64,000 nt of DNA from Variovorax sp. CF079 (GTDB lineage Bacteria; Pseudomonadota; Gammaproteobacteria; Burkholderiales; Burkholderiaceae_C): positions 57,194 through 121,193 of the forward strand of contig NZ_FMZU01000024.1 in assembly GCF_900101545.1 (NCBI RefSeq), in the 5' to 3' direction. The translations under genes and the position numbers were made by a program. Below, piece after piece: positions 11,530 through 20,146 of the stretch. The notes below the pieces were generated by a model that worked only from the letters and a program-made list of their open reading frames with translations, searched no databases and was not told the origin of the DNA. How positions within the stretch are numbered: the stretch's first letter is position 1; each line of letters begins with the position of its first letter.

Positions 11530-12049
11530 CGAGACCGATGGCTGGCTCGACTGTCTCAGCCCCGGCGTACCGTTTCACCTTCACTGCCGTCTGGTTGCAC
11601 TTCCCGTCGGTGCGACACCGCGCGTTGCGACCGCTCGGAACCTTCTGACCTTCGGCTGCAGGCCCAACACCGGACGTTCCCGCCTCCTTGCCGATGCGAC
11701 GTGACAACATGGATGAACTGCCGAGCGCGTGCACGCGGACATCGAGAAGATACGTACAACAAGGCCTGGAGTGGTGCCGGCCCCGCAGACAGATTGGGAG
11801 GCAAGTACCTGGGTCCTCGCCGTCCATAGGCGACGCCTGCTATGCGGCGTCGCTGTGCACCCGCCGGGTGAGTTCGCTCACCTGCATGAAGCAGCTCGGG
11901 TGTCCAGCGGTGCGCTCGTAGCGTGCGCCGGAGGCTCTGCCGTCGCGCTGCACGCGCACGTCAGCCACCGCGTTGGCTCATCAGCGACTGCAGCGGCCCG
12001 CCCTTGACGCTTTTGGGTGGCGCCAGCTCCTGGTGCGCTTGAGCCGGTG

Positions 12050-12232
12050 TCAACCAGGTGCATGAAACCGCATCTGGTGACGCCGGCCGATCTCCGGGAT
12101 CTTGCTGTGGTCTGACGGAGATTTGACCTCCCGATCGATCTCCCTGAAAAATCCCTCGGCCGTGGCCGGCACATCCAGCACGAGGACACGAGCTGGCTCG
12201 GGCAGCGCACCCTTGAACGCATGCAGCAGCAC
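12050..12232 (-). pseudogene. C-terminal fragment of a cupin-like protein
   Basis: The minus strand encodes about 60 residues (HAFKGALPEPARVLVLDVPA followed by EGFFREIDREV) resembling the end of small cupin proteins, where a Pro-His-x-Phe strand is followed by an EGFF helix. The N-terminal barrel is absent and the frame upstream is not similar. No ribosome-binding site is seen. Most likely a remnant. Confidence 0.4.
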
Positions 12233-12408
12233 CTGGCACTACTACCGGTTTCACTTTGGCTTCACTCTGAAGGAGACGATCGACAGTGCTCAACTGTCCA
12301 TACGGCTCGCGCTTGAAGATATCGGCGCGTGACCTAAAAGCGCTAGACCTCCGCTGAGGCTGGCTTCAGTAAAGCGACGGGCCTTGAAGGTCGGCCCAAG
12401 GCCGAATT

Positions 12409-12963
12409 TCATCCCTTTCCGCAGCGAACGCTAGGCCATGAGCAGTGCAGCGTTGCGACTCTTCGATCGTTCGATCGTTCGATCGTTCTGATGTAGTCCG
12501 TGATGTCGATCGCCGGCATCTCCAATGCCTTGCGACGATCTCGCTCCGGCAAGGTATCGCGCACGAAGTCGATCTGCTTCCAGTTGGGAAACGGCGTTTC
12601 CCGCCCTGGCGCGGGCACGAACGGCGAACGCGAGACTCGCTGAAGCTTGGGGATGTACCGAGGACAGTTCAGGAAGATCTCGCTGACGGCAACCCGGACC
12701 ACGAACTGGGCTTGCGGGTACTCGGAGATCAACGGGTCATCCCTCATCACGGACGCCTCACCGCTGATCCGCAGACGGTTGGGCTTCTCGAAGTCGATGA
12801 ACAGGATGCCGACCTTCGGATTGGCCAACACGTTGCCCATGGACAGGTACATGCCGTTCCCCAAGCCCGCATTGACGTACATCAATCGTTGCCGTCGGCA
12901 GACCGCGCCACCGCTGCGGCCAACGCGTTCACGGCTCGGGTCGTTTCCACAGCCAGATCGCAA
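12409..12963 (-). pseudogene. N-terminally truncated PNPOx-like flavin-binding split-barrel protein
   Basis: The frame contains NGMYLSMGNVLANPKVGILF and DFEKPNRLRISGEASV, characteristic of the pyridox(am)ine-5'-phosphate-oxidase-like family with FMN/heme split barrels. The first 60 or so residues expected in this family are missing; the upstream sequence is the end of the DUF454 gene on the same strand. The C-terminal part (residues 90-150) looks intact apart from an 8-bp tandem repeat. It could be translated as a short protein, but a broken gene is more likely. Confidence 0.55.
12463..12488. repeat. Tandem 8-bp repeat, three copies
   Basis: Three perfect copies of TCGATCGT in a row, inside the 3' part of the PNPOx-like remnant. 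Each unit contains the palindrome CGATCG. Because 8 is not a multiple of 3, copy-number change would shift the frame. Confidence 0.85.
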
Positions 12964-13408
12964 TCACCGCCATGAGGAGCGGCGCGGCGACCTTCACAAC
13001 GATCGGCGCGTTGGTGACGAGCAGCACGGCCGTACTAAAGAACATCATCCAACTCGCGGCCCACTTCGCGCGGCGTGACACCGCACCCTCCTGTCGCCAG
13101 CGCCGGATGGACTCGCCGTAGCGCGGGTGGTCGAGTAGCCAATGCTCAAGCGCAGGCCAGCCGCGTCCGCCCGCCCAGGCGGCCGCAAGCAGAAATGGCA
13201 CCGTCGGCAGAACGGGTAGAAAGACGCCGAGCAGGCCCAGAGCGACAAGTACCAAGGCCAACACCCGCCAGAGCAGCCTTGCGATGGCACCTTCGAGCCG
13301 CTTCAACGAGCGAGCCCTCTGGAGCGATCTGCCGGGAACTGCGAAGGAGGCATCTGCGAATGGTAGGTCAATCGCCCGTCGATATTGGCTGCTTGCCCGC
13401 CTCGGCAT
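12929..13408 (-). CDS. DUF454 (YbaN-like) inner-membrane protein
   Basis: 159 residues. Two hydrophobic segments (about 45-80, with LVLVALGLLGVFLPVLPTVPF) and a third near the C terminus match the DUF454/YbaN family, whose signature is the GxxGxxLPxxPTxPF stretch seen here. The family function is unknown. The start is uncertain because the first about 38 residues do not look like the family; the only upstream ATG is used. The stop overlaps the PNPOx-like remnant. The FNR-type box at 13486 faces the other way. Confidence 0.7.
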   Translation of the reverse strand: MPRRASSQYRRAIDLPFADASFAVPGRSLQRARSLKRLEGAIARLLWRVLALVLVALGLLGVFLPVLPTVPFLLAAAWAGGRGWPALEHWLLDHPRYGESIRRWRQEGAVSRRAKWAASWMMFFSTAVLLVTNAPIVVKVAAPLLMAVIAIWLWKRPEP

Positions 13409-13485
13409 GCAGCTGAGCGTGATCTGCGGCGGCGCGATCCACCCATGGCCGATTCGATCCGCACAGCGGATGCCCGGCAGAAAGC

Positions 13486-13527
13486 TTGCTTCAAATCAAA
13501 GACGCGACGGCTTGGCCGCGCTAGGCT
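13486..13527 (+). promoter_or_regulatory. FNR/DNR-type promoter of the 13.6-15.7 kb operon
   Basis: TTGCT-TCAA-ATCAA at 13486-13499, with a TAGGCT -10 hexamer at 13522-13527, 29.5 bp from the box centre. The predicted transcript would start near 13534 and cover five overlapping or closely spaced genes. Confidence 0.65.
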
Positions 13528-13573
13528 TGCATGCCGGTGCTGAACAGCCCGCCAGGATTCAAGGAGGTGTGGG

Positions 13574-13846
13574 ATGTGCATGGAAATATGGCTGAGGATT
13601 GCGAACGCGCAGCTTCCATTCACGACAGCCAGCCCGTCCCAGATCGACAAGGTCCGACTGCTGGAAGCGGCGGGCTACGTCAAGGCATTCATTCCGCCAG
13701 TGCACATCGACCCTGACGACTGCACAAGGCAGGACCCGACCAAGGTCTTCGAGGTCACCGCCCGCGGCCGGCAAGCGCTGAACCAGGGTTCCATCGCGCA
13801 CGATCTCCCATTCGAACGCGGCGAGTTCCATCATGCCGGATCCTGA
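13574..13846 (+). CDS. Small unknown protein, first gene of the trHb-haemerythrin operon
   Basis: 90 residues from an ATG with a near-perfect Shine-Dalgarno sequence (AAGGAGGT at about 13560-13567). No membrane segment. The sequence has a central EAAGYVKAFIPPVHIDPDDC and a second half FEVTARGRQAL that resembles the wing of a winged-helix transcriptional protein, so a small DNA- or protein-binding role is possible but unproven. It overlaps the truncated-haemoglobin gene by 14 bp and follows an FNR-type promoter, linking it to NO or oxygen limitation. Confidence 0.6.
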   Translation: MCMEIWLRIANAQLPFTTASPSQIDKVRLLEAAGYVKAFIPPVHIDPDDCTRQDPTKVFEVTARGRQALNQGSIAHDLPFERGEFHHAGS

Positions 13847-14276
13847 CCTTTGTACCGAAGAGGACGTCGTCCGCCTGGTCCATACCTTCTATTCGAAGCT
13901 GCGCAACGACGCGATGCTCGCTCCGATCTTCGAATCGCGTATCGTCGACTGGGACCAGCACCTGGCGAAGATGGTGGACTTCTGGTCGTCTGCCCTGAGA
14001 GGCACCGCCCGCTACAGGGGCGCGCCAATGCCCAAGCATGTTGCATTGCCGGGGCTCACGACGCAGCTGTTCCACCGCTGGCTCGCACTGTTTCGCGATA
14101 CCACGCAGGCATTGGGCAACGCAGATCTCCAGGAACGGGCCGACGACCTCGCACACCGCATTGCCGGGAGCCTCTGGTATGGATATCAGGCGCGGCATGG
14201 CGCCGACCATCCGGCCGTGGGTTGCGGGCTCGCGGCAGATCGCCACAGTCGGAACACTAGGGAGACCGCGCCATGA
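13833..14276 (+). CDS. Group III truncated haemoglobin
   Basis: 147 residues, a 2-on-2 globin. FYSKLRNDAMLAPIFE (B-C helices with Tyr20), WDQHLAKMVDFWSS and LFHRWLALF with proximal His81 match group III (Ctb-like) haemoglobins. These bind O2 and NO and are linked to NO detoxification. The last 20 residues (from about 128) are extra and look disordered. It overlaps the preceding small gene by 14 bp and the haemerythrin gene by 4 bp (ATGA), so the three are translationally coupled. Confidence 0.85.
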   Translation: MPDPDLCTEEDVVRLVHTFYSKLRNDAMLAPIFESRIVDWDQHLAKMVDFWSSALRGTARYRGAPMPKHVALPGLTTQLFHRWLALFRDTTQALGNADLQERADDLAHRIAGSLWYGYQARHGADHPAVGCGLAADRHSRNTRETAP

Positions 14277-14917
14277 CGCACACCAGCCTGACCATCATCT
14301 GTCGCGAACATCGGGCGCTGTCGGCCATGCTGCGCTCGATCACCCTGCTACTCGGCCAACACCGGCGGCGGGGCACCCTGCCCGACTTCGATGCGCTGCA
14401 GGCCATGCTGTTCTACGTCGACGAGTTCCCGGAGAAGCTGCACCACCCCAAGGAGAGCCGCCTGCTCTTTCCCAAGCTGCGCGGGCGCAACGCGCAGACC
14501 GACGCCGTGCTCGACCGCCTTGACCGCGACCATGCGCGTGGCGAGCAGGCGATCCGCGAACTCGAACACGCGCTGCTCGGATTTCGGATGATGAGTGGGA
14601 CCGATCAGTGCGAAGCCCGCCGGGATAAGTTCGAGACCTTGATGAAGCAGTACGCCGACTTCTATCTCGACCACATGCACGTCGAGGAAGCCGAGATCCT
14701 GCCGCTGGCCGAGACCGTGCTCAGTGCCGACGAATGGGCCGAACTCGACGCGGCGTTCCTGATGAACCGCGACCCGCTCGCAGGCTACGAGGCCGACGAG
14801 GCCTACGGGCCGCTTTTCAAGAAGATCGTCGGCGCGCTACAGAATTCGGGCGGTGTCGGCTCGGTGCTCGAAGCCTTCGCGGGCGCCGCGCTGCCGACGT
14901 TCTCGCCGCGCCATTGA
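14273..14917 (+). CDS. Haemerythrin-domain protein
   Basis: 214 residues, a four-helix HHE domain. Iron-ligand candidates are His in CREHRALSAML, EKLHHPKESRLLFP, DHARGEQ and DHMHVEEAEILPLAE. It is a close paralogue of the protein at 60007-60591 (shared start MTHT, QHRRxGTLPDFxALxAML and a FYVDEFPEK segment). Such proteins carry a di-iron site and bind O2 or NO, or repair iron centres in a YtfE/RIC-like way. The operon partner is a globin, consistent with NO defence. Confidence 0.88.
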   Translation: MTHTSLTIICREHRALSAMLRSITLLLGQHRRRGTLPDFDALQAMLFYVDEFPEKLHHPKESRLLFPKLRGRNAQTDAVLDRLDRDHARGEQAIRELEHALLGFRMMSGTDQCEARRDKFETLMKQYADFYLDHMHVEEAEILPLAETVLSADEWAELDAAFLMNRDPLAGYEADEAYGPLFKKIVGALQNSGGVGSVLEAFAGAALPTFSPRH

Positions 14918-14947
14918 CAATACACCGTGCGCCCTTGAGAAGATTCC

Positions 14948-15337
14948 ATGGCCCTTGCGCATGCCCGAGCCCTCGACGTGATCGACATCAACCCGATGGG
15001 CGACCAATTGCCCAGGGCCGTCATGACCAGCCTGATCAAGACGCCCGCCTTGCAGCTCATGCGCATGGTCTTGCGCGCTGGCGCGGACGTACCGCAGCAC
15101 AGTGTGTCCGGCACGATCACCGTGCAGTGCCTGGAAGGCGAAGCGACAGTCAGGACGCCCTCGCGCGCTTGCCATCTCGCCGCCGGCCGCCTGGTGGTGC
15201 TCGAGGGAGGCGAACCGCACGCGGTGCACGCGTTGACGGACGCTTCGTTGCTGGTCACGATCCTCCTGCACACGGGGCAACCGGCCGTCCGGGGCCAGCG
15301 CCTCACCCATTTCCCGGACGCCGAAAGCCCGCCATGA
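14948..15337 (+). CDS. Small cupin-domain protein
   Basis: 129 residues, one cupin barrel. The first motif region has a VPQHSVSGTITVQCLEGEA strand pair and the second has GGEPHAVHALTDASLLVTIL. The first motif retains one His, the second two His, so metal binding is plausible but reduced relative to enzymatic cupins. It probably acts as a small sensor or binding protein in the globin/haemerythrin operon. It is followed by an ATGA-overlapping gene. Confidence 0.8.
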   Translation: MALAHARALDVIDINPMGDQLPRAVMTSLIKTPALQLMRMVLRAGADVPQHSVSGTITVQCLEGEATVRTPSRACHLAAGRLVVLEGGEPHAVHALTDASLLVTILLHTGQPAVRGQRLTHFPDAESPP

Positions 15338-15735
15338 TTTCAAGCTTCGACGACCTGCTGCGTTTTGCGCGCGCACAGGCACAGCCGCAGCGTCTGCTGT
15401 TCGTCTTCGCAGCCGCAGGCCTGCCGGACGACGCGACGCCCGAGCAGCGCGAGCGTTTCCAGTCCGGTCAAGGCGGCACGCTGACGCCGCTGATGTGCGT
15501 GGACAAGACGCCCGATGAGCTGGGCACTTTCGAGGCGCTGCGCGAAGAGTCGCAGCAGTTCGGCCAGGCCTGGGACCTCGTGTTCGCCGCCGCGATGTCG
15601 GGCAGCGCGGGCCGCGGGCCGACCAGCGCCCAGGCCGAAGTGCCGCTGCAGCGCATGGTCGAGTCGATCAAGTCCGGCGGTATCGCCGGCTTCATCGCCT
15701 TTGACGGCGCAGGCCAGCCGGTGCAGCTCGAATGA
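15334..15735 (+). CDS. Conserved small protein of unknown function
   Basis: 133 residues, coupled by ATGA to the cupin gene. The sequence (FDDLLRFARAQAQPQRLLFV, then LMCVDKTPDEL and PLQRMVESIKSGGIAGFIAF) is a family I recall from Burkholderiales, sometimes labelled 'ribonucleotide reductase subunit alpha' in automatic annotation. It is far too short for a reductase and has none of its cysteine or glycyl motifs, so that name should not be trusted. No signal peptide or membrane segment. Its place in the FNR-box operon suggests a role in nitrosative or low-oxygen physiology. Confidence 0.7.
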   Translation: MISSFDDLLRFARAQAQPQRLLFVFAAAGLPDDATPEQRERFQSGQGGTLTPLMCVDKTPDELGTFEALREESQQFGQAWDLVFAAAMSGSAGRGPTSAQAEVPLQRMVESIKSGGIAGFIAFDGAGQPVQLE

Positions 15736-15758
15736 GAGAGCGCTGTCGCTCCGCCCGC

Positions 15759-17036
15759 TCAGGACGCGTTGACGCCGAGCGAGGGCGCGGCCTCGTGCGG
15801 CGTCAACAGCCGAGCCAGCAGCTCGCGCACGCTGCGGATCTGGTCGCCGAACGGAAGCGCGCCCACGCCGCGGAAGAACAAGCCCTTCTTCACGTCGCCG
15901 CGCAGGGCGGCCGCCAACTGAGTGTCGATGCAGAACTGGCCCCAGCCGGCCAGCCCGTCGCGCAACCCGCATTGCGCCAGGCAGTCGAAGGCGAGCGTGC
16001 AGCGCGGCTTGACATGCGCCACGCTCTGCAGCTTCGCCTCGGCCTTCAGGTAGCCTTTCAGCCACCGGGTTGCCACGGCGCGCGCGGGCAGGCCGGCCAC
16101 GCTCGTGAACTCGACCATGTCCTCCTCGCGCGCCTGCGCCAGCACGCGCTTGAATTCGGGGTGCGCGTCGCACTCCTGCGTGACGGCAAAGGGCGTGCCG
16201 AGCTGCACGGCGGCGGCGCCCAGCGCCTGCACGCGCGCGATATCTTCGAAGCGGCGGATGCCACCGGCCGCGATCAGCGGGATCTCCTTCTCGATTCCCG
16301 CCGCGCGCAGGAATGTGAGCGTTTGCGGGATGACGTTCTCGAAGTCGAAGCGCGGGTCGGCCAGATCGGCGATCTTCGCGGCGCCGAGGTGGCCGCCAGC
16401 GAGCCGCGGGTGTTCGATCACGATCGCGTCGGGCAGGCGCTTTCTGCGCTCCCACTTGCGAACCAGCAGCTGCACGCCGCGCGCATCCGACAGGATGGGC
16501 ACGAGCAGCGCGCGGGGGTGGTCCTGCGCGAGCTCGGGCAGGTCGAGCGGCAAGCCGGCGCCGACCACCACCGCATCGATCCCGCATTCGAGCGCGCGCG
16601 TCACCGAGGGAGCGTACTCGCCCACCGCGCGCATCACGTTGATGGCGAGCAGGCCGCGCCCGCCCGAGCGCTCGCGCGCGGCACGGATCTCGCGCGCCAG
16701 CGCTTCGAGATTGGCTGCGTTGATGGCTTCCTTGGCATGGCGCGTGGCGGCCTCTCCCGGCTGCAGGTCGCGCGTGCGCTCCATCAGGTCCGGATGGTGG
16801 CGGCGCAGGTCGACGGACGAGATCGTGCCCATGGCGCCGAGCGCGGCGACGCTGCCGGCGAGGCGATGCGCCGACACGCCGACACCCATGCCGCCCTGGA
16901 CGATTGGCAGAAGGGTTCGCTCACCCAGACGCAGCGGTCTCAGGCCGCATTCGCGCAGCAACGCCATCAGGTGATCGGCGGTGTCGGCGGTGTCGGCGGT
17001 ATCAGGGATCGGCTCGAGGTGGGTGGCAGTGGTCAT
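15759..17036 (-). CDS. Nitronate monooxygenase-like FMN enzyme
   Basis: 425 residues, TIM-barrel 2-nitropropane dioxygenase family. Visible are LLPIVQGGMGVGVS near the N terminus, GIDAVVVGAGLPLDLP, IPLIAAGGIRRFEDI and GAAAVQLGTPFAVTQEC (the FMN phosphate site). The family oxidises nitronates or acts as an enoyl reductase-like flavoprotein. The start was set at MTTATHL; residues upstream are carbonic anhydrase shadow. A 9-bp tandem repeat near 16976-17005 gives a DTADTADTAD stretch. An FNR/DNR-type promoter precedes it, so it may be transcribed separately from the nar operon. Confidence 0.85.
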   Translation of the reverse strand: MTTATHLEPIPDTADTADTADHLMALLRECGLRPLRLGERTLLPIVQGGMGVGVSAHRLAGSVAALGAMGTISSVDLRRHHPDLMERTRDLQPGEAATRHAKEAINAANLEALAREIRAARERSGGRGLLAINVMRAVGEYAPSVTRALECGIDAVVVGAGLPLDLPELAQDHPRALLVPILSDARGVQLLVRKWERRKRLPDAIVIEHPRLAGGHLGAAKIADLADPRFDFENVIPQTLTFLRAAGIEKEIPLIAAGGIRRFEDIARVQALGAAAVQLGTPFAVTQECDAHPEFKRVLAQAREEDMVEFTSVAGLPARAVATRWLKGYLKAEAKLQSVAHVKPRCTLAFDCLAQCGLRDGLAGWGQFCIDTQLAAALRGDVKKGLFFRGVGALPFGDQIRSVRELLARLLTPHEAAPSLGVNAS

Positions 17037-17086
17037 TGCGGCCGCGGCAAAGCGCGTGCGCGCCGCGTGTGTGTTGAAACCCCTGC

Positions 17087-17128
17087 ACGGTAGTGCTTCG
17101 CTGCGAACGTGGTGTTGACGAAGGTCAA
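17087..17128 (-). promoter_or_regulatory. FNR/DNR-type promoter of the nitronate monooxygenase-like gene
   Basis: Perfect palindrome TTGAC-GAAG-GTCAA at 17115-17128, overlapping the carbonic anhydrase stop codon. On the minus strand a TACCGT -10 hexamer lies at 17092-17087, 29.5 bp from the box centre, predicting a start near 17080. Confidence 0.65.
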
Positions 17129-17853
17129 CCTTGCGCCGCGCCGCGCCGCGCCGGCGCCAGTGCTTCGTCGATCTCGTTGAAGATGCTGGTGCCGCTGCCA
17201 TCGTCGACCGGCGCGTGGTCGAACGGGCCGGTGCCGCTGTGGTCGGCGTCGGACGCCGGCACGAAGCTTCCGCTGCGCAGGTCGAAGACATGGACCTCAC
17301 CCTCCTCGATCACATAGTGCCAGCCGTGCAGCGCGAGCCGGCCCGACTCGACGCGCTCGCGCACCATCGGGTAGCCCATCAGTCGTTCCAGCTGCAACAC
17401 GACGCAGCGCTGCTCGGTGCGACGCAGCGCCTCGGGCGTCACCCGCACCGGCAGCACGGCCTCGCGCGCGAGGTCGAGCCAGGCCGCGAGGTTGATCGCC
17501 TGCGGCACGTTCTCCTCGTACAGCGCCCGGATGCCGCCGCAATGGCTATGGCCACAGACGACGATGCGCTCGACGCCCAGCCGGAGCACGGCGAACTCGA
17601 TCGCGGCGGCCGTTCCGTGGTAGCCGGCGGAGCCATCGTGCGGCGGCACCAGCGCGCCGACGTTGCGGACGATGAACAGCTCGCCGGGCCCGGTGCCGGT
17701 CAGCAGGTAGGGCACGAGGCGCGAATCGGAACAGCCGATGAACAGGATGTTCGGATGCTGGCCGTCGCGCACCAGGCTTTGGAAGCGGTCCTGCACACCG
17801 GGAAAATAGTCGTCGTGGAAGCGCCGGAGTCGCTGCAGCAGGTCGTCGGGCAT
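17125..17853 (-). CDS. Beta-class carbonic anhydrase
   Basis: 242 residues from MPDDLLQRL. The zinc site is complete: C41 with D43 and R45 in GCSDSR, and H102 and C105 in CGHSHCGG. FIVRNVGALVPP is the usual following strand. It interconverts CO2 and bicarbonate in the cytoplasm. The gene begins 19 bp after the parvulin gene at the end of the nar operon and is probably co-transcribed; a role in buffering or in bicarbonate supply during anaerobic respiration is inference. The last 35 residues are longer than in minimal family members. Confidence 0.88.
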   Translation of the reverse strand: MPDDLLQRLRRFHDDYFPGVQDRFQSLVRDGQHPNILFIGCSDSRLVPYLLTGTGPGELFIVRNVGALVPPHDGSAGYHGTAAAIEFAVLRLGVERIVVCGHSHCGGIRALYEENVPQAINLAAWLDLAREAVLPVRVTPEALRRTEQRCVVLQLERLMGYPMVRERVESGRLALHGWHYVIEEGEVHVFDLRSGSFVPASDADHSGTGPFDHAPVDDGSGTSIFNEIDEALAPARRGAAQG

Positions 17854-17872
17854 CGCGCACTGCCTGCGGCGA

Positions 17873-18697
17873 CTACTGGACCAGCGGCGTCTCGGCCGCA
17901 TCGAGGTCCACGCCCTCGACCGTGGCCTGGCCGGCCAGCAGCTGAAGGCACTGGCGCAGGGCCGTCACATAGGTCTGCTGGCGCAGCGCCATCGCGACCG
18001 CGCCGCGCACCGACTCGAAGGGCTGCGGCTCGCCGCCCTCGCGCTCCAGCACCTCCACCACGTGCAGGCCGAAGCGACTGTGCACCAGGCGCGGCAGAAC
18101 GCCGACCTCGACATGACCGAAGATCTCCCGAGCGAACTCGGGGGCGCAGTCGGCCGGTGTCAGCCACCCCAGCTCACCCCCCTGCTCACCGCTCGGACAG
18201 TTGGACAGCTCGCGGGCGGCCCGCTCGAAGCCGGCGCTGGCGCCGCCATTCGCTTTGCCGTCGTGGCAGCGGACATCGAGCAGACAGGCCTCTGCGCGGT
18301 TGCGCAATGCCACCACGTCCATGCCCGGCGTCACTGCGAACAGGACATGCCGCATGCGCACGCGCTGTCCCGTCCGGTAGCGCGCCGGGTGCGCCGCATG
18401 GTGGCGCCGGCAGGCTTCCTCGGACGGCTCGGGCAACTGCAGTTCGCGTTCCAGCCAGGCGTCGATGGCCTGGGAGGCGGCCTCGCTGAGCACGCCGTCG
18501 CCGGGCGCCGCGTCCGTGGATGGCAGCAGTCCGCCCTGGATGGCTGCCTGACGCAGCAACTCGGAACACGCGCGCTGACGCAGGTCCTCGATCGACAGGG
18601 CTTCGGCCGCGCCGTGGAGGGCCACGCCATTGATGCGCGCCACCCGGGGCGCGATGGCGTGGGGCGCGGCGCCGGGATTGACAGTATCGACATTCAT
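17873..18697 (-). CDS. Parvulin/PpiC-type peptidyl-prolyl isomerase of the nar operon
   Basis: 274 residues. An N-terminal helical SurA/NifM-like region is followed by a parvulin domain: RMRHVLFAVTPG, ELSNCPSGEQGGELGWLTP, FAREIFGHVEVGVLPRLVHS and RFGLHVVEVLEREGG. No signal peptide is visible, so it is cytoplasmic, like NifM. The start MNVDTV is preferred because AGGAG lies 10 bases upstream. Isomerases of this type often follow narI in betaproteobacteria and are thought to help fold or mature the nitrate reductase. Confidence 0.85.
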   Translation of the reverse strand: MNVDTVNPGAAPHAIAPRVARINGVALHGAAEALSIEDLRQRACSELLRQAAIQGGLLPSTDAAPGDGVLSEAASQAIDAWLERELQLPEPSEEACRRHHAAHPARYRTGQRVRMRHVLFAVTPGMDVVALRNRAEACLLDVRCHDGKANGGASAGFERAARELSNCPSGEQGGELGWLTPADCAPEFAREIFGHVEVGVLPRLVHSRFGLHVVEVLEREGGEPQPFESVRGAVAMALRQQTYVTALRQCLQLLAGQATVEGVDLDAAETPLVQ

Positions 18698-18717
18698 GAA
18701 GGTATTTCTCCTGGAGC

Positions 18718-19452
18718 TCATGCGCCGGCGCGGGGCTCACGCGGCTGGTTGTGGCCGGCCGGCACGTTCAGCCGGCGGCTGCGCACGACCTGGTGTGATC
18801 GGAACAGGAATCGGACCGTCCCGAAGCCACTCCACACATGCACCAGCCGGCTGAACGGGAACAGCAGGAAGATCGTCATGCCGAACACGATGTGGAACTG
18901 GTAGGGCCACGGCAGGGCGGCCAGCGCCGTGGCATCCACCGGCCGCAGTGTGACGATGCGCTGCGCCCAGTCCGCCAGGATCAGCATCACGCTGCCGTCG
19001 GCATGCTGCCAGGAGAACGGCAGTGTGATCAGCCCGACCACGAGCTGGACCCACAGCACCACCAGCACCGCGATGTCCGTGGGATGGCTGGTGAGGCGGA
19101 TGCGCGGATCGAACACGCGCCGGTGCAGCAGCAGCGTCAGGCCGACGAAGCACAGCGCGCCCGCGATGCCGCCTGCCACGACGGCCAGCATCTGCTTGGT
19201 CGCCGCACTCATGAAGATGCCGTAGACGCTGTGCGGCGTGAACAGCCCGACCATGTGACCGAAGAACAGGAACAGGACGCCGAAGTGGAACAGGTTGCTG
19301 CCCCAGCGCAGGCTGCCGGCCCGCAGCATCTGGGAAGAGTCGCTCTTCCAGCTGTACTGGCTCTGGTCGAAGCGAATCAGGCTGCCTATCACGAACACCA
19401 TGAAGCAGACATATGGATAGACCTGGAAGAGAAAACCATATACACCTGTCAT
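18718..19452 (-). CDS. narI: Respiratory nitrate reductase, gamma (cytochrome b) subunit
   Basis: 244 residues with five hydrophobic segments, the NarI length and topology. His in FHFGVLFLFFGHMVGLF and in WPYQFHIVFGMTIFLLFPFSRLVHVW provide the four axial ligands of the two b hemes. It anchors NarGH to the membrane and oxidises quinol on the periplasmic side. It overlaps narJ by 4 bp. Confidence 0.96.
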   Translation of the reverse strand: MTGVYGFLFQVYPYVCFMVFVIGSLIRFDQSQYSWKSDSSQMLRAGSLRWGSNLFHFGVLFLFFGHMVGLFTPHSVYGIFMSAATKQMLAVVAGGIAGALCFVGLTLLLHRRVFDPRIRLTSHPTDIAVLVVLWVQLVVGLITLPFSWQHADGSVMLILADWAQRIVTLRPVDATALAALPWPYQFHIVFGMTIFLLFPFSRLVHVWSGFGTVRFLFRSHQVVRSRRLNVPAGHNQPREPRAGA

Positions 19453-20144
19453 GACGATGCTCCTTGTGTCACGTGGCTCTTACGCACGATGTGAATGGGT
19501 TGCGCCTGGCCAGGCTTGGCCTGGCCCTTCGACGAGCAGCCATCGAATACGACCGGTTCGGCCCAGCTCTCGTCGAGCGCCTCCTCGGCCGGCGGCTTGA
19601 CCGGTTGCGCCTTCTCGCCGGCCAGTTCGAGCAGCGCGCCGAGCACGCTCGCGTAGGGACTGTTGCGGTGCTGCAGTGCGCCGAAGATGGCATTCAGGAT
19701 GTGCGCCATCTCACCGAGGAAGGCCCGCGCCTCGCGCACCGGTTGCGTGGAGACAAACTCCAGCACCACCGGCAAGTAGTCGGGCAGCTCGCCCTCGGCC
19801 AGGATCAGGCCGGCCTTCTCGTAGGTCTGCCCGAGGTCGATCATTGCCGGGCCGCGCTCGCGCGAATCGCCGTGCACATGCTCGAACAGGTGCAAGGAGG
19901 TGCCACGACCCCGGTCGAACAGCTCGACATAGTCGGATTCAGCCTCCAGGGCGTCGGCACGCCACAGCATGTCCATCAGCGCATCGAGCTCGGCAAGGCG
20001 CGAAGGCGACAGCGCACGCTCGTCCTGCAGCAGCTCGCGCATCTCCGGCAGATCGCTGCGCAGCCGCCCATCGGGGTAGCCGAGCACCGCCGCGAGCACG
20101 CGCAGGCTCTTCGTCATCGGGCGCTGGGAGTTCAGTGCGAACAT
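19449..20144 (-). CDS. narJ: Nitrate reductase molybdenum cofactor assembly chaperone
   Basis: 231 residues, all-helical TorD/NarJ-type chaperone. MTKSLRVLAAVLGYPDGRL and LFEHVHGDSRERGPAMIDLGQTYEKAGL are typical of NarJ. It binds NarG during insertion of Mo-bisMGD and Fe-S. The start MFALN has GGAGG at good spacing; longer upstream frames belong to narH shadow. The stop overlaps the narI start. Confidence 0.94.
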   Translation of the reverse strand: MFALNSQRPMTKSLRVLAAVLGYPDGRLRSDLPEMRELLQDERALSPSRLAELDALMDMLWRADALEAESDYVELFDRGRGTSLHLFEHVHGDSRERGPAMIDLGQTYEKAGLILAEGELPDYLPVVLEFVSTQPVREARAFLGEMAHILNAIFGALQHRNSPYASVLGALLELAGEKAQPVKPPAEEALDESWAEPVVFDGCSSKGQAKPGQAQPIHIVRKSHVTQGASS

Positions 20145-20146
20145 GG

